Below, one piece after another: positions 1 through 14,127 of a stretch of DNA of 29,123 bases; the stretch's first letter is position 1; each line of letters begins with the position of its first letter. The position numbers were made by a program, and so were the translations under genes. The notes beneath the pieces were generated by a model. The model was not told the DNA's origin and searched no databases. It worked only from the letters and a program-made list of their open reading frames with translations. The stretch is taken from positions 1 to 29,123 of the forward strand of contig NW_014577400.1 in assembly GCF_000485595.1 (NCBI RefSeq). Reading direction: 5' to 3'. This DNA comes from Priapulus caudatus (taxonomy: Eukaryota; Priapulida; Priapulimorpha; Priapulimorphida; Priapulidae).

Positions 1-2519
1 TCGATGTCGGTGATGTTCCTTGCGTGTTTTGGAAAGTCCGATGATCGCTTGCTAGGAATTCGCTGCAAGCGGCTACGCAGTTCTGTGGTGTATCTCGAAC
101 CCGGCAAATCGTAACGCGTGCGGCTGGCAAATACAGATTTCGTTCAGGGTTGCATGGGTTATCCCGCTTTCCTGCCGCAGCGTATCTACCAGCGTTACAT
201 GCCTGGCTAGAAACTTTCTCCAGCGCTTGTCGGCCAGAGTAGTGTGTCGTCGATACATTTGGTTTTGTTGGGCACATTCGAGACAATCTCGTCAAATCTG
301 TCTGGAGTAGCGTCGCCTGTGATGCAATGTTAAGCCCTGTGCCGGAGCCGTGCAATACGGTATTCTTCCCCAAGCGTGTGAGTGAGCGTGTAAGTTGCTT
401 ATCTTTTTTTTGCTTTTGTTTTTTTTTTTTTTTATTATACCCGAGTGGATACACTGTGATAGCCGTTCCACGCGTCGAAACAGTATTTTACCATCCCATG
501 TGTAGCCGACGCGTTGCGTGGAATGGTGACTGCTGTGTGCGCTGGGTTTTCACGGTGTGCATGCCGTGTTAAGTGGTTGCATGTAAACTGTTTTCGCTCT
601 CGCGCTTGCCGTTTCTTCGCACAAACGACCATGCCGTGGCACCATGTCACTGGTTCACCTAACTGGTACTGGCGTTCTTAGTACGCCATAGCCCGTATCG
701 TCTTCTGTCCAATCCAGCTTTAACGTCGTCTCACAATGGGATGGCGTACGAGGCCACGGGAGCAATGTACTGCGTACGTGTTCGGCATTCTGGGGTCCCC
801 ATTAGATGTAGCGGGGGGCCTGTCATCAATCGCAGTGGTTGGTGTTCGCACGATTGCTGAATGTTGCTAGATTTGTAACGATCAGAAGGATTGTCTCAGC
901 TCTGCTCGATTGTCTTCAGTTGCCCTGCCGAAATATAGCACTCGATGCGTGGTGGGCGGCGGCCCAGCTGCGTCGTCGAGGACATTCACACTGCGTGTGA
1001 GCCCGCTGATCATTTTCGTCGCGAGCCTAGGCTTGTCATCACATCAGAATTGTGCCGCCTGATCCGTTGTTGCTTTCACTACGGTGAGGAATGTGTTCTC
1101 TGAAGACCGAACCGATTGATGACCTTGAGACTCGCCAGCAACTTTTGGGCAACCAGTGTCAGCCAGTTTGAAGGAATGACGACTGACCTGGCGTCGTGGA
1201 TGTGCAGCTTAAGACCAAGACGTTGTTAGTCTTCATGGCGGTGTTGCCTTCCCACTGTGCAGGTAACGAACGGCCTGTAGCCGTTTTCGCCCGACTTTTG
1301 CCTTTATCAAATGTCTATGTTGCGTTGTAATATTGGGGCGTTGGGTCGAGAGTTTATATTTCCACCATTGTGTCCGCGCAGCGAGTGTTATGGAGTCACA
1401 TGGTCGAAACACCGCACTCTTCGTGTTCATCAAATGAACTTTGCCATTGTTTGTACTTAGCTTGCTTCCTGCCTCTGCACATGCTGTCAAAGGTGGTGGT
1501 ATCTTGCTCACAATGGTGGCCATGTTGTGGCATACGCAGGGCATTTCCTTCTGTCTACCTTGTATGGTTACGGACGTCCGTGGCCTTCTCCCGCAGTATC
1601 GAGCCACAATTCTGACTTGTCCAATTTTCGTATTGTCATTACCTGACTGCGATCTTTTACAGAATCGTTTATGCTACGTTTATAAGAGCTGCTGCACTTG
1701 GCTGTCGGCACATTATGGTGTGGGGTCGATGAGATGCGGGCTGCGAGCGTTGCGCCGCATGCTTTACGCCTTCAACGAGATGAAAAACCTCTTCAAGGCG
1801 TCATTTCCTGCGCTTCTTGTCCGAGTAGGCTCATAGTTGTATTTCGGTGTCCTCCAGGCCTCGTGGTCAACACATCACGGCAGTACAGCCTCTGTGTAGT
1901 TCACGTCGTCTGCCAAACAACCAGCGACACGTCATGATGAACTTGCATACCCTGCTTGGACACGGAGGCGAGCACGAATCACGGATTGGTTCGTCGCGGT
2001 CTCTGTGCGCATGTATGCCAGGGTAACGCCGTAGCAAACCATGGTGTTTTATTCCCTTACAGCGAGTGTTTTAATGTTTTCAGATACGTCGGCTTTCAGA
2101 TTTGTTGCCAACAGTGCCACGACCATTGCCTGCTGCAGCGTCTTTCCTTAAGTGTTCATCACAACAGCTCCATATAATTGCATCACCTTGTCCTTGCTGG
2201 CACTTGGAGTCGTCTCGACATAGTCATATCCATCGCGATCTGAAGTAGGACACGTCTTCGCTGGTGCGGCAGAAGATATAGTTGGTCGTTTTCACCCTTT
2301 CCACCTCTTGCAGTGCGGGACCTGTGGGTAGACGTTCGCCGTTATTGGATCGGTGGCGTGAGCGTTAGTGAAGCTGCTGCACGATCCGCCAGTCGCGACG
2401 TCCGTGCCGTGCGCGTAATCGCACTTCGTCGATGGCTGGCAGTCACATAACCGGCATCGTGCTGTGCAGTTCAGGGGAGTTGTCAGGATAAGATACGCGT
2501 TGTTCACCAGTCAATGCAT
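1..2519 (-). pseudogene. Decayed LTR-retrotransposon gag-pol (Ty3/Gypsy-type), runs off the left edge
   Basis: Minus-strand relic of a retroelement polyprotein. One frame can be followed from about 2519 to 435 with only about fifteen stops in nearly 700 codons, roughly half the chance expectation. Landmarks appear in gag-pol order: a Cys/His-rich zinc-knuckle-like stretch near 1595-1520, a retropepsin-like LADTGC at 1166-1149, and reverse-transcriptase blocks VTWCHGMVVCAKK (650-612) and FDAWNGYHSV (479-450). After a poly-T tract and frame changes come WGRIPYCTAPAQG (about 375-335), the catalytic-box remnant KCIDDTLLW (about 262-234), LRFAGFEI (114-91) and DFPKHARNITDI (38-3). RNase H and integrase would lie beyond the window. 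No LTR was identified at the right side. The copy is inactive: stops, frameshifts and heavy missense divergence. It lies upstream of the Rab2 exons, so it may sit in a Rab2 intron. The Ty3/Gypsy assignment comes from remembered family motifs and is moderately firm; a retroelement pol is firm. Confidence 0.85.
403..433. repeat. Poly-T (poly-A on minus) tract inside the pol relic
   Basis: A thymine tract with a short tgc/g interruption. It lies between the FDAWNGYHSV block and the WGRIPYCTAPAQG block of the decayed polymerase, and the frame changes across it. It is either a local A-tract expansion or the scar of a small retroposed insertion. Confidence 0.8.
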
Positions 2520-4452
<1,933 letters not shown>

Positions 4453-4689
4453 GAGTACCCCTCCCCCCACCCCCCATGACTCTCAATATCAGCTGTATCC
4501 ACGTGGATCTGTTTCGCGGAGGCACCCTGACGCGTGCACAGACAGACGGTCGATGGCAGGGTCAGTGATAGGAGCCATGTGCGCACACGTTGTGGGTGTT
4601 CACTTATACTATCTACCCAGATGCTGATGCTCATGCTGGGAGAGAGATCATGTTTCCGCAGTTCACAAATGGTCTTCTATTGCGAAGTT

Positions 4690-4695
4690 AATAAA
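4690..4695 (+). promoter_or_regulatory. Candidate Rab2 polyadenylation signal
   Basis: AATAAA about 240 bases after the Rab2 stop codon, within gttaataaataatag. It is the first canonical signal downstream, so 4453 to about 4715 is the likely 3' UTR. Confidence 0.6.
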
Positions 4696-4715
4696 TAATA
4701 GTACAGATATATACG

Positions 4716-7035
4716 CCTAAATGCATGCAGCTATATAGTGATGACCCTATGCTGTATGGAAAAGTGAAAGGTGCCTGTTGTTGTATGCAGGTGTGCGCAC
4801 ACGTCTGTGTTACAATTAGGCGCGAGTGTGTGTTCGTTATTGCCATCATGTCTAGTGTTGTTGTTGCTGTTATTGTTGTGTTTTAAATAGGTAGCAGATA
4901 TTCCCAAGCTTAATCCCTACGGCTGAGTAATGGTAATAACAGTTCTCATAGCTCGTGTGTTGGAAGCACATTAAGGTAGATGGAGGATCCTAGCATCAAT
5001 CACACAATACATGACCATTTACTGCTGTTAGTTCAAAGCCTTGTAAGACATATGCAAAAAATATGTGCGATGCACGATTCCTTGGTTATTTGCCTTGTTT
5101 TTTGCCAATCAATATCTGCGCTGATTTTTGCTGATTTTTGCTGATCAAATTTTGCGTGGCTGAGACCAGGTATTCTTGAATGAACGGAAATGCTTAAACG
5201 AATGCGCAATTTAATTTATTCTAAGTTCCGGTTATGAAATGTTTATGCTGTGTTGAGAGTGGAGGATCTTGTTTGCTAGTCTTGCGGTGTAAAAGAAGTT
5301 GCCTTTGACAATCAGCGTGCATGTCCTCGCTCTGTGCTCTACTGACATGGCGGACTCTGACATGGCATCACTGCATTACTGCATTGCAGACTGCAGTAGA
5401 TTCACATAACTTCATTACACATTCGGCTTATTCCGTTGATTCTGACGAAATCTATGTATCCCATCAGAGCGATACAAGAATAACTGAGATCAGTCACGCG
5501 AAGTTGTAGATGGTGTCATGTTTACGATCGTTTAGTTTCGAGAGTAGCGGACAGCTAATGTTTTGTTCTGTGTTAAAATACTGTTGCCTCTTATCTATTT
5601 ATATATTACTGTGCTCTTATTTATCTTCATCAACGCGACATGATAAGCTGGGAACCACCGAAACCGGCAGCTGGTGGGCGGAACGTGAAGATCACATTGA
5701 CGTTCTCTCCTAGATCCTTGAAGTAAAATCCCTTTATCTGGTCACAATTTTGTACAACGGCAGCGGTGAGTTTTCTTGCTACAGACACAGAGTGGCCTTT
5801 TGAACCAATACCAGGGAACTGGATTTATGTTCTTCTGCATTTGATGTTGTAGAAACGCAGGCGCACATTAAAAACATTCCGTCGGGGGAAGCTGCACGTA
5901 GTAAAGCTCTGATGTACATAGCAAGAGCCACTATTTGTTACTGCATGTATTTCTATAACGACTCTATAACTTCGCTATCCTCGTGATGCGTGGGTCTATG
6001 TGTGGTTGCCTTGACAACAGACTTCTGCTTAATCCGACTTGTTTGCGAGAGCATTCCGTCTTCCAGAAATTCTCTGAATCTTGTTCATATTATTGCTTCT
6101 CTGATCATTTGTAAGGTTTAGAAAACAGTTAGTAGCTACCGAAAAGATTGTTTTTATTGATCAATTGTTAGATTTAATTTCAGCTAAGCTATTTAGATTA
6201 AATCATTAGCTGTATTGTGAATCCACAGAGTATAGCTACATATATATTTGTCGGCATGGGAGAATAGCTGATATGTGATGAAAGGACATGGTTGGGGTGT
6301 GCGTTTGACAGTTGTGGCTAAAATTGCTAGTGACATTCTTATAATATGAGTGGTGTGAACAAGGTAATCATATTACCTTATATATGTTATATAGTATCAT
6401 CACGTAAACACGAGAATCTAGGTACGCATGAGGTATCTAGCACAATGTATACATGTATATCTTGATTCAATACATACATGAGGTTGTATGAATTCAGTTA
6501 CGATCTGTATATATTGTACTGAAATAGCGTTGTACGGCCCCTTCTATTGCAATTCGAATTCAATGACCAAAAAAATATTCGTATAGGAAAAACTACTGCC
6601 TGTGCTAGCTGATTCGATCGCTAAAAACCTGAGCTGTGGTTTCGACTGAGCGCGTGAAATAAAATCCATAACTTTTCTAGACGGTGCAGAAGCTTGCTTG
6701 TAATTGTGAAGTCTCGTGGTGTCGTGGATACGTCTTTATCGCGTAGTTTTGTCGGTTCGGGGCTCATCGAGTTCTCCACGCGCTTGGTTAGTACGAAACT
6801 CGGACCGCTCCACGTATTTTGGTTGGTTATTTTATCACAGTGTACGGAGCAGGGCAAGTGTGCAATGTGCAGCAGCTGGGATGAGTTCTCTGCAGGCGAG
6901 ACCGCTTCTCTTGAAAATGTACTACAAAGGAGCAGATCAATTAGTTTGGCTAGACTAATTAATGTGCATTTGGTGCGGTTATAACGATACGCGTGTGTTA
7001 TAGATTCACTTCTCGTACTACTGAATTCAGGAGTC
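4716..7035. other. Intergenic DNA, no supported gene
   Basis: AT-leaning sequence with scattered short ORFs that match nothing I recognise. A small ctgatttttg triplication lies near 5120-5145. Two ORFs share a frame at 5321-5713 with a single stop between them, but no domain or splice pattern supports them. Confidence 0.5.
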
Positions 7036-7043
7036 TGTGTGTG

Positions 7044-7111
<68 letters not shown>

Positions 7112-7117
7112 TGTGTA
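7036..7117. repeat. (GT)n-(GTGC)n microsatellite
   Basis: Pure GT repeat changing into about 17 perfect GTGC/GCGT units and then back to GTGT. Confidence 0.97.
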
Positions 7118-8445
7118 TTGAGATTCAAAGGTCGGTGGGGTAGGTTCCAGTCAGACCGGATTAAATGAGTGGTATATCCTGTGCACCCTTCTATCGTAGA
7201 CACCACTTGTTTTCATTTATTCCGATGGCCGTATCTCAGTGGAAATATAGTATTTTCCCCGAATTTCGTAGCCCCCTCTAACACTCGCGCGGCCTGTGCT
7301 GGTTTCGCACTGTGCCCCTGTAGCATGGTTTACAGTTCTTCCTATGACAAATTTCCCATCCTACATTGTGTGTACGCAGCATGGACATGCCTGGCAGGGC
7401 GGGTTATTAATGTGACTCGGATTTAATCTTTATTCGTCCAAGGTCGAGGATGTTTGCTATAAAGGTGGTAGGGGTAGTGGTATAAAATGTTACACCTTTC
7501 TTTATTATCCGGCTCTGAGCTCAACGGAATGAACTGTTACGACCTTGATGGTTTATTGTTAGAGAGTTGTTGTCTATCAACAGCATTCACATGTAACCAA
7601 ATCAGTTTAGCATCGTACCAAGAGCTAAAAAATACCTTTACTATATTAATATTATTCGCTCGTAGGCATAGCGTCAGTTTGCACAGAAATATATTATCGA
7701 TAGTTTACGAATATATATATATAATATGCACACGGTGAGTGAGGTAGTATGGCTTCTTGCTTTGTGTAAGCACCCGATGACCCTTGCTAGTGTAAAGTAC
7801 AGAGCGCAGTGGCAGTCGTCTCCAGTTAAAGAGAATGCCGCTAGCTTATGATGAGTGATTCGTTTATTGTAGCTTCTCTTAGATCCCCCGCAGCAAATCT
7901 TGGTTAATGTGAATGTGGCGTGCGACCAAACCGACCAGTTACTGCTGTTTATAAGTGCCGAGCGGTTATAGTAGATATGCGCTCTTGATACTGTGTTATC
8001 ATCGCCCGTCTAAATGTAGTTTTTGGCGTTCATCGGTTTCGCGTGCACAAACTGTGAAAGCCCCTCTCTCTCTGTGATTTGCGTCCAAGAGACTATTCAT
8101 GATGCGGTGAACACCGGAACGCTTCAGCTATTCATGTATTGACATCCTGGGATGTCTCGGCAAATATACCTATCGGTTCAATGGTGGTCTCTAGGTGGCG
8201 CCAGTGTACGTGCAGATTATAATGAAAGTAAAGTGTCCGTTTTAACCTTGCGTTTCCGTGTGATTATTTTGGTCATATGTGTGATTTTGGTGAGATCGTC
8301 ACCAAATCACTCGGTGTCGGTTTTAAATTGTAATTCTAGTTTCGGGCTACATTAATTATCACCCCCTACACACACACACCAGCGCGCGCCCCGACACGAG
8401 GATATCGAGGTCATCAGGATGTTATGGCGACTGAAATGCCGTCAT
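7118..8445. other. Intergenic DNA, no supported gene
   Basis: Short ORFs only, for example at 7169-7426 and 7487-7738. None shows a recognisable domain, splice structure or repeat. Confidence 0.5.
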
Positions 8446-8454
8446 ACAAAAAAC

Positions 8455-8643
8455 TAGTCCGAGATTCCTCTGACCAATGCCCACACCGACGATTTGGTGG
8501 ATTTGGTGTGGGTTAGGGTAGATGTAGGCGGCCAATATTCCCAGGGTAGACCTGTTCCCCATCTGGTCTGGTGCCACGTACTCTACTAACCCACACCAAA
8601 ATCGTCGGTGTGGGCATTGCATGGTCAGAGGAATCTCTGACTA
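8455..8643. mobile_element. Palindromic (foldback) MITE, 189 bp, 9-bp target duplication
   Basis: The two halves are inverted copies. The left arm starts TAGTCCGAGATTCCTCTGAC and the right arm, read on the minus strand, starts TAGTCAGAGATTCCTCTGAC. Both continue into ATGCCCACACCGACGATTT and a GGTGTGGGTTA block. A 9-bp insert in the left arm and a 4-bp indel are the main differences. A spacer of about 60 bp separates the arms. The element is flanked by perfect copies of ACAAAAAAC at 8446-8454 and 8644-8652. It has no coding capacity and must have been mobilised in trans. A 9-bp duplication suggests a Mutator-like transposase, but that is inference. Confidence 0.9.
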
Positions 8644-9395
8644 ACAAAAAACATGAACACACCAGACCAGACACCGATAGACTATGTCTAGATAGCGACG
8701 ATAAATGAATAAACTTTCACTTGCGGCGCCGAATTGCCCTTGCGTCGAAGTAATCTACGAAGGAGTGCGTTCCGAAGAGGCGGGGAAGGATTATTTTCGG
8801 AAAGAAGAAGCAGGCCATTATAACTATCTGGGAACGGGGTAGCCCGACCAGGCTGTGTGACTAACGTCAATATACTCAGATCTTGATGTATGACCGTTTC
8901 TTGGAGCTAGGAACGGAAAAGACCATTATGATTTTAAATACCCGGGAACTGTGATCCGGCATCTTTTTTGAATTTGAAAACTAGGAATGGACACCGGCCC
9001 ACCTGTTCCGCATCTATCCACACCCTGCAACGTCATCACCCACATCTTACACGGAAAACCCATTTTGTCACGTCATCGGATACATTTTTCTTCTCCCCTA
9101 GATCTGTAAACAGATGGTCATGAAGAAGTTGCAGGTACACGCGTCAGAAATACTGGGCCAACCATTAAACACACAGCATACACATCAGAAATACTTACAC
9201 CGACGCTGACGCTTGGCACCAACCTCGAAATCCGCGAGCCAAAGATGCACCTTCTTGCATTATTGCATATATATCTGTAGTTGCACGCAAAAAAACCCAC
9301 TGCTTGAATCAGCACTAGCACTGCTCCTGTACGCCAGAAGCAGCTTATCCATCAACCGTGAAATTATTAATGATGTAATAAATACCGCGATCAGT

Positions 9396-9466
9396 GTCTG
9401 TGCGTGCGTGCGTGCCTGTGTGCATGCGTGCCTGTATACGTGCGTGTGTGCGCGTGCGTGCGTGTA
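9396..9466. repeat. Imperfect (GTGC)n microsatellite
   Basis: Interrupted tgcgtgcgtgcc units. They generate Cys/Val/Ala-rich ORFs in two plus frames that are not genes. Confidence 0.9.
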
Positions 9467-11123
9467 TAATAATAAAATATGTCAAAACTAAAAGCCGCCA
9501 GGAAGAAGAAATCTGCTTTTACGTATGCAACCAGGCCGTAACCGTTATACATCTACTTCTTCCCCGACTGTGCAATTTTTGCATCCCAAATTTATTAGCA
9601 CCGTAGGCGAGGCGGTGTATTACACTGTATATAGTTGTGCTGTATAATGTCGACAGAAGCTAGAAGTCAGTGTTCTTCAAGCATCAGTCGGCTAGAAGAC
9701 TTTTGGCATTCTATTACAGCGGCACCGCCTTATCGGACCTTGGATAAATGTGGTAGAATTCCTATGTACGTTGCCGTGTCATTTTGGTGAATGCCGACCC
9801 GTCCGGATAAAAGGGATACCATTACATTTCCACCCGAACTTGTCAGCTCATCTAAAATATGTGAATTTCATGTAAATTTTCCTCGTCTTTGTCATAAAAG
9901 CGCATTTTGACTTCGATCTAACGTGTAATTGTACGTTGTTGTTTTTACACATTAGCAAAGTGCAAATTTTTAAATGAATAAATGTAAGTTTACTTTTACA
10001 GATTGGTACAAATGATAACCCCGCACAAACACGTACCCAAAACTTTATCCTAACTATACTGCATTTAACTTAAATAATGGAATTACTTTTTAATATATAC
10101 ACAGACATATGCGGCTAATACAGCAAAATAATAGGTAAGTAAACCGTAAAGTGCGAAGGTTGCGAGACAATCGGTACCGCCCTTGAAAAACCTAGGAATT
10201 CAATAATGCAATGAAGCCAAACTTTTATTTTAAACTAATTAAATGTCAAAGATTTCAACGGCAATATTTTGTTACCAGATATATACATATAAAAATATGT
10301 ATTGGCATACACTGTCACTGGGCGCATTCCGTTTAAAACTCAAGATAAATGAAAAATATTATGATGTGGATAAATATATATATTTATATTTTCTATATGT
10401 GATATGCATATACTCGATACATGGATTATGAAGTACCCACAGCAATATTCGATACAAAATATATGCGTCATAATAATACCAATCAGATCAGGATTGAAGA
10501 GAAACAATCCCCTGTTCGTTTCTATTCTCGCCCCATCAGATAAGTGCGTGCAAATGTTTCTATACAGCTCACCGGGCCTCAGCTGCGCAAAGTTCAACAC
10601 CCTAAATATAACATTACAGTAGGTCTTAGTTTAACCCCTAATTCACTCTCTCCCGCCACGCGCTTGCTATTCTCAGCCCGAATGCACGCTTATAATTTCC
10701 GTTATCCAAACTGAATCGACCAGGAAGCAAAATGTAATCAAAACTGGAATATAGCTACACAAAATTTGCATAGTCCTTATGCAGCCTCTCTCACAAGTTG
10801 TATAGTTTATTTCTATCAATTGCTCCCGGCACGATTACACTGGAACAACGAATATGAACGTTCGTTTGAATTGGAGACAAAAGTGGAAAATCTCACATGG
10901 GGCAAACGACGAGCATACATCTCGATGTAACACTAACCCCGTCAGGGATATGTTACGTGCAGTCATGAATAAACACCGGCCTAGTAAATGTAAAATCACC
11001 GACGACCAAACCTATTAGGTAGCCACACGTTTTTGACAACAGTATACCCGCTACACACCGTACTCCATACTGGCAGTACAGTAGTGCAAATTGAACACTT
11101 TCTGCTCTACAAGCATTATTTAC

Positions 11124-11163
11124 ACACACAAACACACAGCACACGCACGCACGCACGCGCGCA
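11124..11163. repeat. (CA)n-(GCAC)n microsatellite
   Basis: Short ACACAC stretch merging into CACG/CGCA units. It is the complementary-strand version of the GTGC repeats elsewhere in the window. Confidence 0.85.
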
Positions 11164-11741
11164 AATCACACTACAGAAAACATACACGTAATTACTGACT
11201 CGAATAACGAATACGACTGAATCCCAGCGAACGACGGATAACGGAAGTTTGGAAATCGACTGAAACCACAGTCGGTGGCTGAAACCAATGACTGACGTAC
11301 AGACAATGCATGAAGCCAGCAACTAGAGTAGAAAAAATCAGGAGCCCAGCGAGCTTAATTTTAACCCGATGACGTGCCTTTCCCGACCAATGACGGGACG
11401 CGGGCACATACATTATACGCACACTAAGACGTTCACTCTCGATTACTACGATAGAGATGACAAAACCGTGCAAAAAATCGAAGACATCAATTTAACAACG
11501 ACGAAGTTTCCGTTATGAAAAAAACCAGTCCCCGTCCACCTGAGCGAGCTGTTCTTTATAGAGGAATTTGCTCGGGTTTCTCAGAAACAATGCGTGTACA
11601 CACATTAGTCGCTGGCTCAGGCAACGACACGGTATCAGTCTATAGGCTGCTAGGACACGGGAACGCGAAAAAATCCGAACAGCTGCTGTGACGGGATGCT
11701 ACAGAGATGTGGCAGGGTTCATAGTAGTACGACACATGTTG

Positions 11742-12020
11742 AAATAAGGACTTATAAGACCCTTTCTGGAGGCCAAAATAAGACTTTTTTACGCGATTTC
11801 TGATAGATCACCGACTATTAAAGTACACTAATAATATTTATATGTACACAATTGCAGAGCCGTTTCGCCGAAATTCAACACAGAAAATGTTGAAAATGGT
11901 CCTTCGGCAAAAAATAAGGACTATTAAGTACTTTTCTAAGATTTCACCAAAAATAAGTACTAATAAGAGCCCTTATTTTATTTTTGGCAAAATAAGTACT
12001 TATAAGACTTTGGAAGACCC
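11742..12020. repeat. Cluster of AAATAAGnACTnATAAG repeats
   Basis: The motif aaataaggacttataagac (near 11743) recurs as aaataagtacttataagac (near 11990). Intermediate variants are ataaggactattaag, ataagtactaataag and an inverted cttattttatttttgg. Both outer copies are followed by related ctttctgga/ctttggaag text. This looks like a degenerate interspersed repeat with internal iteration rather than a gene. The family was not recognised. Confidence 0.6.
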
Positions 12021-13560
12021 GCTACGAACCCTGTGTGGGTAAAGGTCAACGCAGTGCCTATAGCAGAACGTACGGCCTGGTTTTCAGAAAGCCTCTGAAG
12101 TTATAATCAAGGTTATAACAGGTATACTTGTTTTTATTGCTGGGTGTGCATTGATATTGTTCGGCGCAACATATAGACGAACATACAGACGATCACATCA
12201 AGGGCATCAAATGGCATGGATACAATCAAGTGTGTTATAATAGTAAAGGAATATTTGCTCAGAATACCTCAACAGTTGGGCAATAGTTGATAGTAAATCA
12301 AGACATGTTTGTAGTGTCACCGTTTTAAGATACAGGTGGAATAAAGTGTAGCAATCTATGTACACTCTAGGCCAGACACTATTGGGGTTGGTGACGCACG
12401 CAGATACAAAGATAATGGTAATAACATATAGTTTGAATCAGGGATGGAGGGAAGAAGAGTTGTGTACCAGTCAAACACACACACATGACCTAATTTATCA
12501 TCTTTTTGCCCAACTATAGGAAATGTGACACAAAAAATAGACATTGGAAATACAACAATAGTTACGAATTATAACTTCAACATAGGTTTAACAGTTATTT
12601 ACAGTTAATCATTTTAAAATTAAGTGTATATTCACCATTTTTTTCAATCAATGTTTGAGAAACTGTCGTTAATTTGTTGGCGGTGTGAAGTCGTCAGTAC
12701 TTTTGCTATTCCCTAGCTGAACTTTTCATGGAGGTTTTTAAATGTACAGGATGGACTGAAAGAATTGTAATTATTTGAAAAATACGGTATAATAAGGGGA
12801 TCGCAATACTATAAATTTCACTATTACTTTCATATTGATAATGATTACTCACATACTTATTCTAAATAGCAATATTTACACTTTAAATAGAAGTTAACGA
12901 CATAACCAAAAGAGACACCAATGAATAGGATGTCTACTGATACAAACAATCTTCAAACATTTAAAAAACATTTCTAGTGAATACTAACCTATAACATTCT
13001 GTAAGCAGCAGACTTTAAACATAATAACACTGTAAATCATTCTTAAACTTACGTGACTGGTATCCTCCAATCATGCCTTGCAACAGGCATATGTACGTTA
13101 CATACATGCACTTTTTATGTAAAAATGGTCCCAAACATCTTTTACCCAGGGGCCGTTCACAGTCATCCACATTACTACAAGAGTACAAAACAGACACAGG
13201 GGGAAGCGGTGGCAGCGGTTGTTGTGCGTGGTTAGAAATACAAAAGGAGGCCAACTAGCGCGCTCCTATCACTCTATCTAAGTAAATCAGTGCTCAGCAA
13301 TTATATTTTGCAGTTTTGGGCGGGAAGGGGCAGTTTTGGGGCAGTTGCGTGCAAGGGTTATACGCTGCCGATAACGGTGATGAATGTGAACAGCCCCGCG
13401 TACCTTTTCAGTTTCAATTAGTTATATTTGCACTGTTATCTTTACGTATTCCGATTCGTGGTGGTTACCGTCGCCACTTTAGATTTAGTTACGAAACTAA
13501 CCGCTTTTGCTCATCCACAAATCTCCGTCCTCCCCCCTCCCGCGCACTAACAAAGCAACA
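12021..13560. other. Intergenic AT-rich DNA, no supported gene
   Basis: Nothing recognisable. Short ORFs on both strands have no domain features. Poly-purine/GGGG stretches occur near 13190-13340. Confidence 0.5.
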
Positions 13561-14127
13561 GACGATCTAAACGCTTTTAAAAGCCAACCCTACACGCGTA
13601 CAGGCTGCACGCAAACAATCGCCGGGGGGGGGGAGTGTGTACTGAGGTAATCAGGTGAACTTCGTACCTGTTTATGTGACCTGGCACCCAGGCACACACC
13701 TGGCACAGGCACAGGACAAACGACTTTGCGAAAAAACGCGTCGTCAAACGACTCGACACCTGCGCATCGTAAGGCCGGGATCGCGCGACTGCTTGCGTGC
13801 AAACCCTCGATTGACTGCTTGCACGTACGGCGCGCTTCGTACGACATCGCAGATATCACACCCTGGGGAAGGGGGAAAGAGTGCGGAGATTTGTGGATGG
13901 CGCGGCGGCGGCGGCTCGCGTCTCACGACGTCTCAGGCAGAATCTTGACGTTCATCGCATCTCCACCTGTTTGGGTCCCTCACCTTGCGCTCCTCCTCCT
14001 CACGGAGCCTCACACCTCCAACCGTTCCGCGCGCGCCCTCGCTCCTCGGAGAGACGCCTCGACATATCTGGCTTCCTTCAAGAGCTTTACACCTCCACCT
14101 GGTTGAATACTATGGGCTTCTTCGAGG
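13561..14127. other. GC-rich, CpG-rich segment downstream of the phosphorylase gene
   Basis: Clearly richer in G+C and CpG than its flanks, with overlapping stop-poor frames on both strands. None of the translations resembles a known protein. The overlap in several frames is what GC-rich noncoding DNA gives. It could contain the phosphorylase 3' UTR or a promoter/CpG island of an unseen transcript. No clear minus-strand AATAAA was found just below 14128. Confidence 0.45.

Larger units (their letters stand above)
8653..11741. other. Intergenic AT-rich DNA, no supported gene
   Basis: About 3 kb without a recognisable gene. ORFs are short, and many lie in microsatellites or in AT-rich sequence around 10240-10620. 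Two GTGC-type microsatellites inside are listed separately. Confidence 0.5.

Noticed and set aside
1441-1836. 131-codon plus-strand ORF
   Set aside because: It is antisense to the decayed gag-pol frame, which has ordered motif support; the plus translation resembles nothing.
5321-5713. Two same-frame plus ORFs separated by one stop
   Set aside because: About 130 codons with one stop is slightly unusual, but there is no domain, composition or splice support.
9213-9606. Cys-rich ORFs around a microsatellite
   Set aside because: The cysteines come from tgcgtg repeats; no conserved domain.
13561-14127. Overlapping ORFs of 60-126 codons in nearly all frames
   Set aside because: GC-rich DNA has few stops; none of the translations looks like a protein, and splice or start signals are lacking.
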